Assembly: GCA_028753945.1 (NCBI GenBank)
Contig: JAPNXP010000010.1
Span: forward strand, 4,033,042 to 4,097,041
DNA: 64,000 nt
Direction of reading: 5' to 3'
Origin: Hexactinellida sp. DTS-2022
Lineage: Eukaryota > Porifera > Hexactinellida
Of the stretch, positions 32,754-44,140 are shown piece after piece. Below the pieces are notes generated by a model, which saw only the letters and a list, made by a program, of their open reading frames with translations, made no database searches and was not told the DNA's origin. Both the position numbers and the translations under genes were made by a program. Every line of letters begins with the position of its first letter. The first letter of the stretch is position 1.

Positions 32754-33383
32754 AATTCGAGATTATGGAATTCAAATCTGTAATCAGAACTTATATATTC
32801 GCATGCCATCATAATGATCAGAAATCGGATATTTAATTAGCTAATTATCTATTTAATTTAGTATTTTTATTACTCGATACGATTGTCGAATTCTTGCTTG
32901 CATTCACGCATTTTCGTTCATAATTTTCTGACTTTTCTCTCTTGTAATCGAGTTTGCGAAAGTGCACAATATCATCCAAAGATGGTTTTCTGCCTTTCGA
33001 CATATTGATCACTCGGGGAAAGGTGCCAAGTGTGTCCCAAGCGCACTCCTCCTTAACTTTAATGAGAGCCGTGAGGGACCGATTAATAAATTAGGATTTT
33101 GCTCGTTACTTGCGATATCAACTGATATGGAATAGGGGAATACTGTTATTCAGCTTTCTCTCACTTTCTTCGTTCAAATAATTTTTAATGTTCGCTGCGC
33201 TTGCTTGCTCTCGTTGTGGAATCCACACAACAACCGCTTCTCAGTTGTTGTTGTGTGTTGCAGTTGACACTTCGTGCCTCGCCAATGAGAAAAATTATTA
33301 ATTTCCGAATAAGAGTATTTTATAATTTTTTCTGTGTTATCGTGATGACGTTTGACTATTAGTAAGAATATTTGTAATTTTGG
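32754..33383. other. Non-coding interval with one short coding-like segment
   Basis: On the minus strand at about 33100-32885, about 70 codons stay open, including ALIKVKEECAWDTLGTFPRV and MSKGRKPSLDDIVHFRKLDY. I do not recognise the family, and it could be an exon or a transposon N-terminus. A short hairpin built on TTGTTGTGTG lies at about 33200-33260. Confidence 0.3.
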
Positions 33384-33716
33384 TAGGGCTGAAACGAATA
33401 TTCGAAAAGTAACGACTAAACCTTTTTCTAAACGAAAGAATATTCGAATATTCGTTCGTTTGGATGACTAAGCATTAAATCAATTTCAAGACACAAAATA
33501 CATTGGAAAATAGTTTTTACTAATGTTACAGATTTTTGTTAAGGTTTAATAATAGTTACAAAGTTTATTGGACACAAGTTAACTAATTATCAACTAGTTT
33601 AGGTAGGAATTAATATTTACGATCTTTCCAAGTTAAACAAAAGTCGTGTTGTTGTCCAAAAGTACTCACGAATATTCGTTTCGAAACGAATATTCGGTAT
33701 ATTCGTTTCAGCCCTA
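33384..33716. mobile_element. MITE with GAATATTCGTT inverted ends
   Basis: TAGGGCTGAAACGAATAT at the left is inverted at the right. CGAATATTCG motifs repeat inside both ends. Flanks AATTTTGG/AATTTTAA are only a partial match, so the superfamily is uncertain. Confidence 0.65.
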
Positions 33717-33758
33717 ATTTTAAGTGGGGGATAATTTGGTATTATTCTATCTATATAT

Positions 33759-33947
33759 CCGGCACGTAGCTACGGGGGGGCGACTGCCCCCCAAAAAGTA
33801 CTTCTCGCCCCCCCTCCCAAGAGAATTTAGTAAGTGTTCGTTATAGTAAATAGAGTGATTCGTCCCCCCTTGCCCCCTGACTCCCTGCACTTGCCCCCCA
33901 AACATGAAACTTGCCCCCCTGAATTACATACTCTAGCTACGTGCCTG
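33759..33947. mobile_element. hAT-type MITE (189 bp)
   Basis: A perfect CTATATAT duplication (33751-33758 and 33948-33955) flanks CCGGCACGTAGCTACGG and the complement of CAGGCACGTAGCTAGAG. The interior is rich in C runs and non-coding. Confidence 0.88.
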
Positions 33948-33960
33948 CTATATATCTATA

Positions 33961-34349
33961 CTATTTACCTGGATTGTTGTTTGTTTGTTTGCTTGTTTGC
34001 TTGTTTGTCCAGATTGTAGTAAATCGATGGGGTAGTAGTAGTAGAACCCCATTTTTAAATGTAAAAAAACAAATATCCAAATGTTATTAGTATAGGTAAC
34101 AATCTGACGGATTTGGGATTTCGCTTTATTAATTTCCAATATGAATATTTATTGTTGTTGTCTAACAAAAATATGTAACCAAATTGATGAAAATTCAAAA
34201 TGAACCTAGAAGCTAGCTTTCAACGTGCATTAAAGGTAGACAAGTATGCTGAACACGAATTTCGCATTTAAATATTTACATTATGAATATTTGTTGTTGT
34301 TATTTGCACAAAATAAGTAAACAAAATTAATGTAAAATTGTGATTACAC
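33961..34349. repeat. Dispersed repeat copy, related to 25-190
   Basis: A TTTG/CTTG tract and then GTATGCTGAACACGAATTTC match the window start. It is adjacent to the truncated MITE at 34350. Confidence 0.5.
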
Positions 34350-34585
34350 GCGAGGGAAATTAAGGCTCCATGAAATTAACGCGAATTGGAGCCGAATATT
34401 TTCAAATACATAAAATTAACGCGAATAAATTTTATAAACAAATTTCAGGATTATTAATCTCCTGATTGAATACTATTTATTGTGCCCAAATAGGCTTCCA
34501 ATCTTCTTGATAGACATGGTATATCCTCTCAAACTAGTTGCACATCTGAAAATATGTAGCTCGGAAGTTTGTCCATCCATTGCAG
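34350..34585. mobile_element. Truncated copy of the 5855-6385 MITE family
   Basis: GAAATTAACGCGAATTGGAG, TTTTCAAATACAT, ATTAATCTCCTGATTGAA and GATAGACATGGTA blocks match the left half of the 5855-6385 element in order. The copy stops at CCATCCATTGCAG, where CAGGGGCGTAGGAGTAAGCC, probably another hAT-type end, begins. Confidence 0.65.
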
Positions 34586-35834
34586 GGGCGTAGGAGTAAG
34601 CCCGGCAGGCCCGGCGCAAGCCGGACCAATAATTTCATGATGAATTTTTTTTAAAAGCATAATGTTTTGTTGGCTAGTATTTAAATTCATTTTGAAAATA
34701 TAATCGTGGTTAATCTCCATACTGTCTACCCCGCTTAATTGGGATACGTTTGTTCCCAATTAAGCGGTGATTACAATTAACCGAAAAACCTGTGTAAAGT
34801 AGTGATTTAGCTGTGATTTACACAAATTTTTGTTTTAAACCTGTTACAACAATTCTTCCAATGCATGCGGAACGTTGATTCTTCACAAAACCATACAATG
34901 AGCCGTAATATTCTTCAGAACGTTTGATATATCCCTGAACCACAAGGTCATAATCTCTGGTAAATTTCCATATTATGGAAATCAATTAGAAATACACTAT
35001 ATTGAGATATTTTGTACTACCTTCATCACTATTGACAAAGATTATTAGAATTTGTTCTGATCAATCTAAATTTTCTATTGATTTCAATCATAGGTGCACG
35101 GATGTCTGAGATTCAAAAAATATAAATAAAAGGACCACCCAATGAGACTACAGGAAAATATATCTCAACGAGGTTTATTTTGTACAGGGGTCACAGATTT
35201 GGTCCAAAGTATTTGAAACCAAGTGTAAACCATAAATATACATATCTAGTAAGGATTATTCCTTGATCTAAAATTTGCAAAGCAAACTTTCAGAGTTGCA
35301 GCCCTTTGGAGTCAGGCTTGGCAGCAAGGCAGTCGAAATCGGACTTCAAATGACTATATCTTGGAATTTTTATATTGGAATGTTAAAAATTTTGCTTTAC
35401 ACCCTAGGTACATATTCTAATATACTATTGTATGAATAACAACGTATTTGAAACCAAATTGAGACAGTGCGAGCCTACAAACATTTTATCACATTTGAAA
35501 ATGACACCGTTCATGATGACCTTCATATTCCGGGAACTTATAATGGTCACTATAGCAAAATCTAGATGTCAGAATAACCTGAAATTTTCAGTGTAGCTGT
35601 ACTTTATAGTTTACTATCGAAAAACAAACTAGTATCAATTTCTCTGACCAGCATAGTGCCGATGTCATTTATAATTCCACTAAATTTGGCCAAATATCAT
35701 TGATTTCCCGATTTCACCGAGCCCTAGTGAGTTCAATTCAACTCAGAATTTAAAAAAATTGACATATAATCTTCCCGATTAGTACAACCAGGAATATGAA
35801 ATAAATTCAAAATTAATGTTTTTGAAATCTTGAG
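34586..35834. other. Repeat-derived non-coding interval
   Basis: It contains a single hAT-like end (about 34580), a Tigger-MITE-like motif (TACCCCGCTTAATTGGGA, about 34730) and, at 35200-35340, a copy of the repeat at 24001-24180. No gene was recognised. Confidence 0.4.
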
Positions 35835-36187
35835 TATAGTGGACCGTTAATGTAATTATCCTGGATCGGAGAATACCTACACTGTTTTCTCTTTGCCAAA
35901 AGATGCCGATCTAGCTAATATGTGGTTGAAGCAGATATGTCTTGACTCTTGAAGATGTTCTAAATTGCGAACAATTTATGTCTGCATTAAACATTTCAGA
36001 GAAGATCTACCTTTGACCAACGGTATTCCGCAACCTAATGGTTCAGGGAAAACTGATTCCAGACGGCCAGCATAACTACCTGGTTCTATTCCCCGTATAT
36101 TTGAATTCCCTGCTTACTACAGGTTAAATGACGCCATCCCTCAGCGATTGGATCTTGATAAGAAAGAGCAATGCTTCTTTCATCAGG
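35835..36187 (+). pseudogene. THAP-domain exon of a P-like element (decayed)
   Basis: Reads CNYPGSENTYTVFSLPKDAD then LANMWLKQI. After a break comes YVCIKHFREDLPLTNGIPQ, the C-x2-H half of a THAP zinc finger, and IPRIFEFPAYYRLNDAIPQ. It ends at CATCAG before GTATAATA, a plausible splice donor. The first THAP cysteine region and the rest of the transposase were not found; downstream sequence is the hAT element at 36382. Confidence 0.6.
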
Positions 36188-36381
36188 TATAATATTTCTA
36201 TTGTGTAACTAAAATCTCATTTAATCAAATACCCAAATTTAATTCTGTTGATACAAGTTGCAAATACTCTATTTTGCGATTTGGTGGCAGATACGATTTT
36301 CTACATGACTACAATGATGAATATTGATTCGGAAAGGAATTAAATTCGCCCATGTTGCTGGAATTTAATCACTAATAGTGT

Positions 36382-39152
36382 CAGAAAGGGCTAGGGGGAC
36401 TATAGCCCCCCCTGAGATTTTCAGGGAAATGAGAGTTTTTGATTTTTTTCCAATCTGATTAGATTGATATAACAACTGGAGTTATTCTATTTTATTTTGT
36501 AACTGTTAAATCTGCTATGATTAATTTATAACCACAATATTTATAGTTATTTTGTATGATTATCATTCTAGTAGCAAACTCTCTACAGTGAAACATAGAG
36601 AGTCAAAATGGAACCCAAACGAATGCGAGTAACAGGATCAATTTTGACATACTTTGGCAACCAAAGTGTCAATAGTGTTGCTGATAGTGATTCCTGTGAG
36701 GGAGGGGCTATTTCAATCGAGTTATCCCAGTCGAACATTCACGGAAATATGGCTGACAGCGAGATGACAAGTAATAACGACACTACAAAATTTCCTACGA
36801 TTTGGGACTTTTTCCAAAGCCGTTAAGTAAGGAAGATCGACATTTTCTTGTTTCTAGCCCTCCTTTTCAGCCAACTGTGAATAATATGCCTAGAAAACAC
36901 TGCCCGAGGAAGATTTACTCCGGACAATATAGGTCGTTTCTATCTTCATGATACATGAAAACGCTCGAGCGGGAGAAAAGGTACCTCGATTGTGGTTGAC
37001 CTATTCACTTGTTAAGCATGCCATGATGTGCTTGCCATGCTTTCTGTTTGCCTTAGAGACTAGTGGAGTATCAGGGGAATATCGTTATTCAAAGGAGTGG
37101 TCAGAGGACGGTGTTAGTAATTGGAAGAAGGGGTTGGAGAAATTATGTGAGCATGAAAAAAGTGAATCACACCAAATTTGTTCAGAGAAGTTGGAAAACC
37201 TTCAATGTGGTGTGCCAATAGATGAAGTAATTGACAAGCAAAGGGCATTGGCAGCACAAAAAAGCCATGAGAAAATTCTCAGAAACAAAGCAATCCTGTC
37301 ACGTGTCATAGAACTTGTTGAGCTGTTTGCAAGGCAAAATATTTCATTACGTGGACACAGAGAAGATTCAGAAAGCCTTAACCGAGGGAATTTCATCGAA
37401 TTTCTACATCACCAAGCTCGATATGATCCGTTACTGAATGAGCACCTCTTTTCTGGAGCTAGAAATGCTCAGTACATAACAAAATCTACGCAGAATGAGC
37501 TAATTTCACTGTGTGCAGAAGATATCCGTGAGCAATATTTAAGCCTGCTAACAGCAGCAAAGTATTATACACTTATATGTGATGAGACAAAGGACATTTC
37601 CTGTGTTGAACAGGCAAGTCTAGTGCTTCGGTATGTCACTGAAGATACATGTGAACCAACAGAACGTTTCATGGGGTACAAATCACTGGAAGTGACCAAC
37701 GCTGAAAGTATAACAGAAATGTTAAAATCCTTTGTTTGCGAGCTCGTTCTTTCATTGTCAGATTGTCAGGGTCAGTCATATGATGGTACGGCGGTGATGT
37801 CAGGTAAATATAGTGGTGTTCAGACTCGGCTAAGACAGCTGGAGCCCCGAGCACTGTTTGTGTTATGCAATAGTCATTCGCTTAATCTTGCAGTTGTTGA
37901 CGCATGTAAGAACTCTTATATCCGCAACCTGTTTGGTACTCTACAGTTTATTCACACATTCTTCAACGGAGCTAAACGTCAAGCAGTATTAGAACATTGC
38001 AAACAAAACTCCAATATATCCTCTAGTTCCAAGCAGCGGAGATTGCAATCATTGTCAGACACACGTTGGAGTTCTCGTTTCAGTGCTCTAGAATCCTTTC
38101 AGTGTCTGAACCCTGTCGTTTTGGAAGCGTTAGAGAAACTCAGTACCATTCCAAGAATGGACAGAATTACAGTTTCAGTTGCTAATGGACTCCTCTCTAA
38201 TATAGGAACATTCGAGTTCATCCTTTCTATTAATGTAGCCAAAATGATTCTTGGTGTGACACAACCATTTTCGAACTTTTTGCAGGCTCCCAAGTTAAAT
38301 CTACTTAAGTTTAAAACAACTGCAGAGAGTGTGTATGATACACTGTGTGAGATGAAATCGATTCAGGTGTTTCCAGACGCATTCAATATATGTTCTGAAA
38401 GAGCAGCTGAACTCGGGATCGAAGTACGTTCAACAACAAGAAGAACAAAGAGGCTTGGACTGGCTGATGAGTGTCCCGAATCCTATTATAGAAGAGAATT
38501 GTACTTTGCAGTGCTCGATGAACTTACTTCCCAATTTCAGGAGAGACTGCTTGGAAGAGTAGGTGACGTAGTGACAGCATTCGGAATATTCAACAAAGAG
38601 GCCTTGCAATCTTCTGACTTACGAGCACCTCACATTACATTGCTTGCACAGTTCTATGGATCAGAATAAAATGCTGATATACAGGGCAATGCTCTTGCAG
38701 CAGAGTATAAAGTGTTTCTAAGATGGTGCACAAGAAATATAGACCTCACTAATCCCATTGACTTATTTGATTTACTCTGCTTATTAAAGAAGAAACAAGC
38801 TGAATGCATATACCCGAATATCTTCACCCTATTGAAGATTGGATTAACCCTTCCTGTTACTTCATGCACTTCAGAGAGAAACTTTAGTGAACTCCGGCTT
38901 CTGAAATCTTACCTGAGATCAACTATGGTTGAAGAACGACTTTCAAGCCTTGCAACCATTTTTTGTAATAAGGATCTCCACGTGAACATTGAAAATGTCA
39001 TTTCAAAGTTTGTTCAGGCTAGTAGTAGAAGACTAGAATTTTTGTTTTAGTTTGTGTCTAATTTTCTGTCTCAAAATGAATAACTAATAAGATAAATTAA
39101 CTTAAATTGTTAGCTTAGCCCCCCCTGAGATTATATCCTGGATCCGCCCCCG
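36382..39152 (+). mobile_element. hAT transposon with 5-bp duplication (2771 bp)
   Basis: AGTGT lies directly outside both ends (36377-36381 and 39153-39157). The left end CAGAAAGGGCTAGGGGGAC and the right end (complement CGGGGGCGGATCCAGG) are partly diverged. GCCCCCCCTGAGAT occurs just inside both in inverted orientation. The transposase on the plus strand is nearly complete. Confidence 0.82.
36608..39050 (+). pseudogene. hAT transposase (zf-TTF/DUF4371/dimerisation), nearly intact
   Basis: It starts MEPKRMRVTGSILTYFGNQS. A stop at 36824 and a frame change separate this from a 573-codon frame (36948-38669). That frame has the TTF-type finger (CLPCFLFAL, HEKSESHQIC) and ARQNISLRGHRED. Catalytic-domain text follows: LICDETKDISCVEQASLVLR (catalytic Asp), GQSYDGTAVMSG, VLCNSHSLNLAVVDAC and SLSDTRWSSR. 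After one more frame break the C-terminal frame (38712-39050) holds the dimerisation region (GLTLPVTSCTSERNFSELRL) with a natural stop. It belongs to the 'ZMYM1-like' hAT group, as does the copy at 25245-32745, but is clearly a different family. Only about two lesions separate it from a full frame. Confidence 0.9.
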
Positions 39153-39156
39153 AGTG

Positions 39157-39424
39157 TATGTACATGAGGGAGAGATAGGCACTCTAGAGATTGTAGAAAT
39201 TTGTAGCAGCTAGGAGAGATAAGATGGGATTTCAGTGCCAAAACTTGGCTAAGGACGATGTATCTTCAGCGGTTCTTGGGAATGGTAGAGTTCTCGAGTT
39301 GACAAATGATAACTGAAGGCGAGCTAGTCTAGAAGAATCGTCGAGAGTGTTGAGTCTCCGTCTATAGATTTTGAAATACTGACTTCAAGTTTAACAATTG
39401 CTCTGTTAATATTTCTACAAACAT
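39157..39424. other. No gene recognised
   Basis: Short non-coding spacer between the hAT element and the P-like fragment. Confidence 0.35.
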
Positions 39425-41056
39425 TCATGATGTGTAGCTGGATATAATTATAGGTAGAATTAATAATTGATCGATCTCAGCAATTAGAAGCTCAATTTGT
39501 CTAACATCATTTATCACAGGTAATGATAGAGATATAGGCTCTTCTTCCCAGAATGCTGTAACAGTTAGACTAGAATAGATAGTCAGGGAAGACTGAACTG
39601 AAATGTGGTGATTTATTTTACAAAGTGATATTAGATGAAATTCACCATCGTTGGGTTGCCAAGACACCCAATTAGAAGGAATGTTTTGGGACAATAACTT
39701 CTCTTTCAACTCTTTAAAGTAGTAACACGATAAAGCTCTTCTTCTTCTTTTTGTGAAATACAACTTAGCTGTATGGCTCGAGTGAAATGATCATACTCCT
39801 TTTCCTCAAAAGATAGCCGATGTATAGGAGCTGATGGTTTTGAATAATATGAAGAACAACCAGGTAAGATAGATGGAACTGCTCCTGTTCGTACTTAGGT
39901 TGGGCTCTTGGGATTTTAGAAAAGGACCCATCAGGATTTGGCACTTTAAAAACATGCTCGATGTCGTCTTCACGAAAATGTTTAGCACAAACAAAGATAA
40001 ATTTAATTAACTCGGCGCGCAGAGCAGTGATCCATTCCTGACGTAATTCAGGAGGCTTGTTAGGAAGTTTAAATACTGGAATATAAGGATCGTCAGGCTA
40101 ATAGTTGCTGAAACAATTAGGTGCTGAGCACTTGTTAGGCATTAATTATATCAGCTAAATAAAGTGATGGAGATAATATAATTACCTAGTGCAGTGGTTC
40201 TCAAACTTTACACAGCGCGTACCACTTCATCAAATATTAGGGTCTCCGCGCACCACCAAAATGATCGATATTTAAATTCACCCCTCAAAACGACGTACAG
40301 CATATCGTACTAAAATACATCTCCATTGTATTCAATATTCATAACATTTCAATTTTGATGTATTTTTAGAGTATAATGATCTACCCCTCTCAAGGGCGTG
40401 TTAGGAGAAAGTCTCTGCGCGGTCAAATGTACAAGCAGCGAGCGTAGCGAGCGACCAAAGGGGGTTTGGGGAGTATACCCCAGGATATTTTTGTAGATTT
40501 AATGTTAACTACTAATCAGCTTGCAGGAAGCATGATTTGCTAACAAAAACAAAATAAAATTGATTTAGAATGTGTACTCTAGTAACATTAGAGAATTGAA
40601 GGTATTGACGGTGTTGAATAATATCAACAATAAACTGCCTACAATTCAAATGGCTGAATTAGGGGAGGAGCAAGTGCCCCCCCCCCCCTCCCCCTGACTC
40701 CTCCTCCCTCCGCCTATAGCTCCGCGTACCACTAGAAGTTGCTCGCGTACCACCAGTGGTACGCGTACCACAGTTTGAGAACCACTGACCTAGTGAGAAT
40801 TAGGACTTTGGAGTCAAAATAAAATTACTATATAAAATAGTGGGGTAAGTTTTGAAAAATGTAACAAAATTTAACTTTTATTAAATTAACTTTATAACTA
40901 AATAAAAAATAAAATATTATGGTTGTACAAAAATTAAATACGGAAATTTACGGAAAGTTACGAACTACACTTTCACCCCAGTTTATAACCGCCTTCGTTT
41001 CTATCCGTGGTGACAAATTTTGATTATATTGTCAGGCCTGAGTAAAGTAGGCTATG
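39425..41056 (-). pseudogene. P-like (THAP) element, N-terminal portion, with hAT insertion
   Basis: On the minus strand the element starts at the terminus CATAGCC (41056), like its relatives. A THAP finger begins at 40140 (MPNKCSAPNCFSNY, then an in-frame stop, then YIPVFKLPNKPPELRQEW and FVCAKHFREDDIEHVF). The frame at 39763-39425 (NIPSNWVSWQPNDGEFHLIS, LSLPVINDVRQIELLI) matches the region after the THAP domain in the other copies. The catalytic part is missing, so the copy is 3'-truncated. A 596-bp hAT element is inserted between terminus and THAP domain. Confidence 0.85.
40192..40787. mobile_element. Non-autonomous hAT element (596 bp)
   Basis: A perfect ACCTAGTG duplication (40184-40191 and 40788-40795) flanks inverted ends CAGTGGTTCTCAAACT and the complement of CAGTGGTTCTCAAACTG. 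The interior has no significant ORF. These ends are the common Charlie-like hAT type. Confidence 0.93.
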
Positions 41057-41073
41057 GTATACCGTAATTCCCC

Positions 41074-41097
41074 CAATAAGCGCCCCGGCGCTTATTG
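41074..41097. repeat. 24-base palindrome of GCGC type
   Basis: CAATAAGCGCC and its complement GGCGCTTATTG are separated by only two bases. It may be an element terminus or simply a hairpin; no partner was found. Confidence 0.5.
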
Positions 41098-41650
41098 TTT
41101 TCGTGGGCGAAAATTATACTGAATTTTTTTTGAAAAATCCAGAACATAATATTTAGGTCGGTTCTAATGGTTTCTACCAACAGTTTACCTGCCGAAGTTT
41201 CCAAAATCAATGGAATTACATTACAGTGAAAATATCTCACACCTCGACAAGTTATGACGTCATTGTCACATTTTGAGAACCCTGAAAATTCATTTAATTA
41301 ATCTCACATAATTCTCGCCCTTTAAGAGATAGATATTTGAAAATTTAATAGAACATGTACATTAAAGATTCGGACACGTTGGTCACACCAAATTGCCACT
41401 GCTTACTCATTATCGCATGATGACGTAAACTTTAAATTTTCACATTGTTAAATTTGACTATTTAGGCCTATTTACGCTTTATAATCAATGTTAGAAGTAT
41501 ATAAACCAGACACCAACCGTAAATCGGTTGGTGTGTGTGGTTGTGTTCTGTCGCGAAGCGACCTAGCAAGCGAAGCGTGCTAGTGAGGAATAAAGTACAA
41601 TTGGAGTCACAAGGATGGGGAACTGATCGCTCAATTACATGCTTGCGGGA
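41098..41650. other. No gene recognised
   Basis: AT-rich. A CGCGAAGCGACC..GCGAAGCG motif at about 41552 resembles GTCGCAAAGCGACC at about 334, probably shared repeat DNA. Confidence 0.35.
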
Positions 41651-42440
41651 TAATAATTTTAATAAAAATTTTTTAGCGGTAAGTTGTCTGAACATAATAC
41701 CACAGCATTGAGATTGCACTTTTCAATATCAGCTATGACAGTGGTCACTTTCTCAAAGACTTCTTTAGCATCCGTAAGGCAAGCGGTGTTAGACGAACTA
41801 TTTCACTCCGTTTATCGAAAAGGCTCGTCACCATGAAAGCAAGTACAATTTTTGCCGCTACTTATACATTCGAACTGGATGAGTCATAAATCTTTCCTCC
41901 TTTATAGCTAAAGTCAGACTGTACATAAACCTCATCGATGTTTTTAATACGAGCGGATGCTGTAGTTTAGTAAACATCTCCGATGATTTAATTAGAAATT
42001 CTCTAAAATCATATTCCAAACCAGATTTTAAAGTAAGATTTCTCAATGTACGTATGATGTGGAAGTGTAAGGCATTGATAAGTTTGAAAAACTATAACAA
42101 GCAGGAGAAATAAGTTGGAGCTTTAAAGCAAGTGTATGAGTAATCACATTGTATCTGTATCTTTGCTTGGGAGGCAAGATATTTTCGAGTTGGCATAATA
42201 TAAATTTGAGACATGGATTGTTAATAATGTATCAGGTTCATAATTAAATTTCAAACTTATCAATTTAAGATTGAAGACTAACAAGAGCTTGTTTGATTTC
42301 TTTTGGGCTGAATTTTGATGATAGATCGAAATATCCTCGATATATAAATCAATTTCACAAATGTCTTTATCGTGTTGCAGAGATAAAGCTAACGGAACAT
42401 GTTAATAAAATCCTAAAGGAACTAATTTATAAATGAGCAT
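41651..42440 (-). pseudogene. P-like transposase fragment, central region
   Basis: On the minus strand, NIDEVYVQSDFSYKGGKIYD (about 41940-41880) matches the conserved MDEIHIK..YKGGKI block containing the first catalytic Asp of the relatives. Upstream, decayed LPSKDTDTM text matches the leucine-rich stretch before it. Downstream, SLFDKRSEIVRL (about 41815) matches the next block. Both the THAP end and the C-terminus are missing, and frames change repeatedly. Confidence 0.75.
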
Positions 42441-43124
42441 GAAATTTTTAACTTACTTAGGGAAAAATTAGAGTGTCAATCAAATGGACGTTGGGCTACA
42501 ACAAAAGGTACATTGGCTTCGGTTACTAAGGAATTCCGGCAATATATTAGGCTGAATAATTTATATCATAGCCTACTATACATAAGGCCTATTCACTCAC
42601 TAAGACCAGGGATAACAGGAAGGCGATTTTATTATTCACCCATAATAAAAATTATACAATTACCAACAACAATAACAACCATTTCCTGTTATAATATTAC
42701 TTGTGTACCTACTTATACTAGGATTTTGGTTTTATTTCTCACTTTCCTTCTTATCAGTACATTTATTTCGTCTCTTCTACCTTTTGACTAATTTCCTAAT
42801 AATTATTTCTCAATTTACGTACTAGTATGCCAAATTCTTGTTCTGCACCCAGATGTCAAACTGGTTAATACAATGACCACAGTGGTATACCAGTCTTCCA
42901 GATGCCGTCTAACTGTCCAGACATTGAGCAGAAGTGGAGACTTTTTTGCACAGAGATGGTAAGTTATTTATTTACCAATATACAAATTCATTTCTATTAA
43001 TTTGTAGATATTCCTCAGGGAAGTGGTAATCAATCTTTTATACTACGTACTCCTTTGTATAATCTGATGCTTTATTTATTAACACAATACACAGCATTGA
43101 TAATATATAACTATTACGTATAAA

Positions 43125-43259
43125 CAGGGGCGGCGAGAGGGTGGGGCCAGGTGGGGCCTATGCCCCACCTGAGTCGGGTACAGGCATAAATTAATGTTAG
43201 TGTGTGCCACCTAAGGTAGGCTGTGCCCCACCAGTGGTACCTCGCTAGCGCCGCCACTG
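43125..43259. mobile_element. hAT-type MITE (135 bp) in an intron
   Basis: A perfect CGTATAAA duplication (43117-43124 and 43260-43267) flanks CAGGGGCGGCGAGAG and the complement of CAGTGGCGGCGCTAG. It lies in intron 1 of the P-like transposase. Confidence 0.92.
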
Positions 43260-43297
43260 CGTATAAATAACACTTACTAGTTTACTACAGAAATAAT

Positions 43298-43400
43298 ATT
43301 GGCGTACGTACCCCCTAGAGAACCTCGGCGTACGTACCCCCTAGAGAACCTCTGCGTACCCCAAGGCACGTATATCCCCGGGTGAGAACCACTGCCTTAG
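43298..43400. mobile_element. hAT terminal remnant with 26-bp direct repeat
   Basis: GGCGTACGTACCCCCTAGAG occurs twice in tandem, then decays. The segment ends GGTGAGAACCACTG, the complement of a hAT terminus. No left end remains. Confidence 0.6.
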
Positions 43401-43973
43401 AGTTTGCATTTTAAAAAATTGTTTAACTTCAGATGCTGACCAACTAAAAAAGGTTTACCTATGTGCCAAGCATTTCGATCCCCAGGACATAGTCAATACC
43501 CAAACATATTTAGATGTTGATGGCATGTATAAAACTCGAAATATACAAGCTAACATGGAAGAAAGGAGCATTACCTAAATATCTTCCTAACTGTCCTACT
43601 TAATTTAATGATACTTCTATAATACAACAGCACCTTGATAGGGATAGAAGGGAATCTGAGCTTCAGATTCAAGTATGTAGAGAAAAATAATTTCGTTTTT
43701 ATGGCTAACTGAATTTAATTTATGTTCTATTAATCTTTAGGCAATACATTTAAATAGTGAGTGTATTGAAGCGGAACAGAGAAAGTTTGCAATAGGAAGT
43801 TTTGATGAACTCATTATCAGATTATCTGATATACAATTTCCCTATGGATGGATTATTTGGCAACCTGATTCTAGTGCATTGAATTTTGTTAACCTTACAT
43901 CCACTCATCCGATTATACTTCAAAATTATTTTGCAATTGACCATACTCTACAAGTCAGACGTTGCCACCATGG

Positions 43974-44140
43974 CATAGGCGTCGGAAATGGTCCCGCCGG
44001 CCCTTTGGGCCGCCCGGGCCAAAGGTTCCGGGATCGGCCCAATCGATTCCGGGGCCTCTACATTCAAGCCGAGTAGAGCCGGGTAGCCCCTTAGGGCTGC
44101 CCGGCCCATGCCGGGTGGCCGGGTGGGTCCGATGCCTATG
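43974..44140. mobile_element. GC-rich hAT-type MITE (167 bp) in an exon
   Basis: A perfect CACCATGG duplication (43966-43973 and 44141-44148) flanks CATAGGCGTCGGA and the complement of CATAGGCATCGGA. The interior is rich in GGGCC/GGCCC, in sharp contrast to its AT-rich surroundings. It splits an exon of the P-like transposase. Confidence 0.92.
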
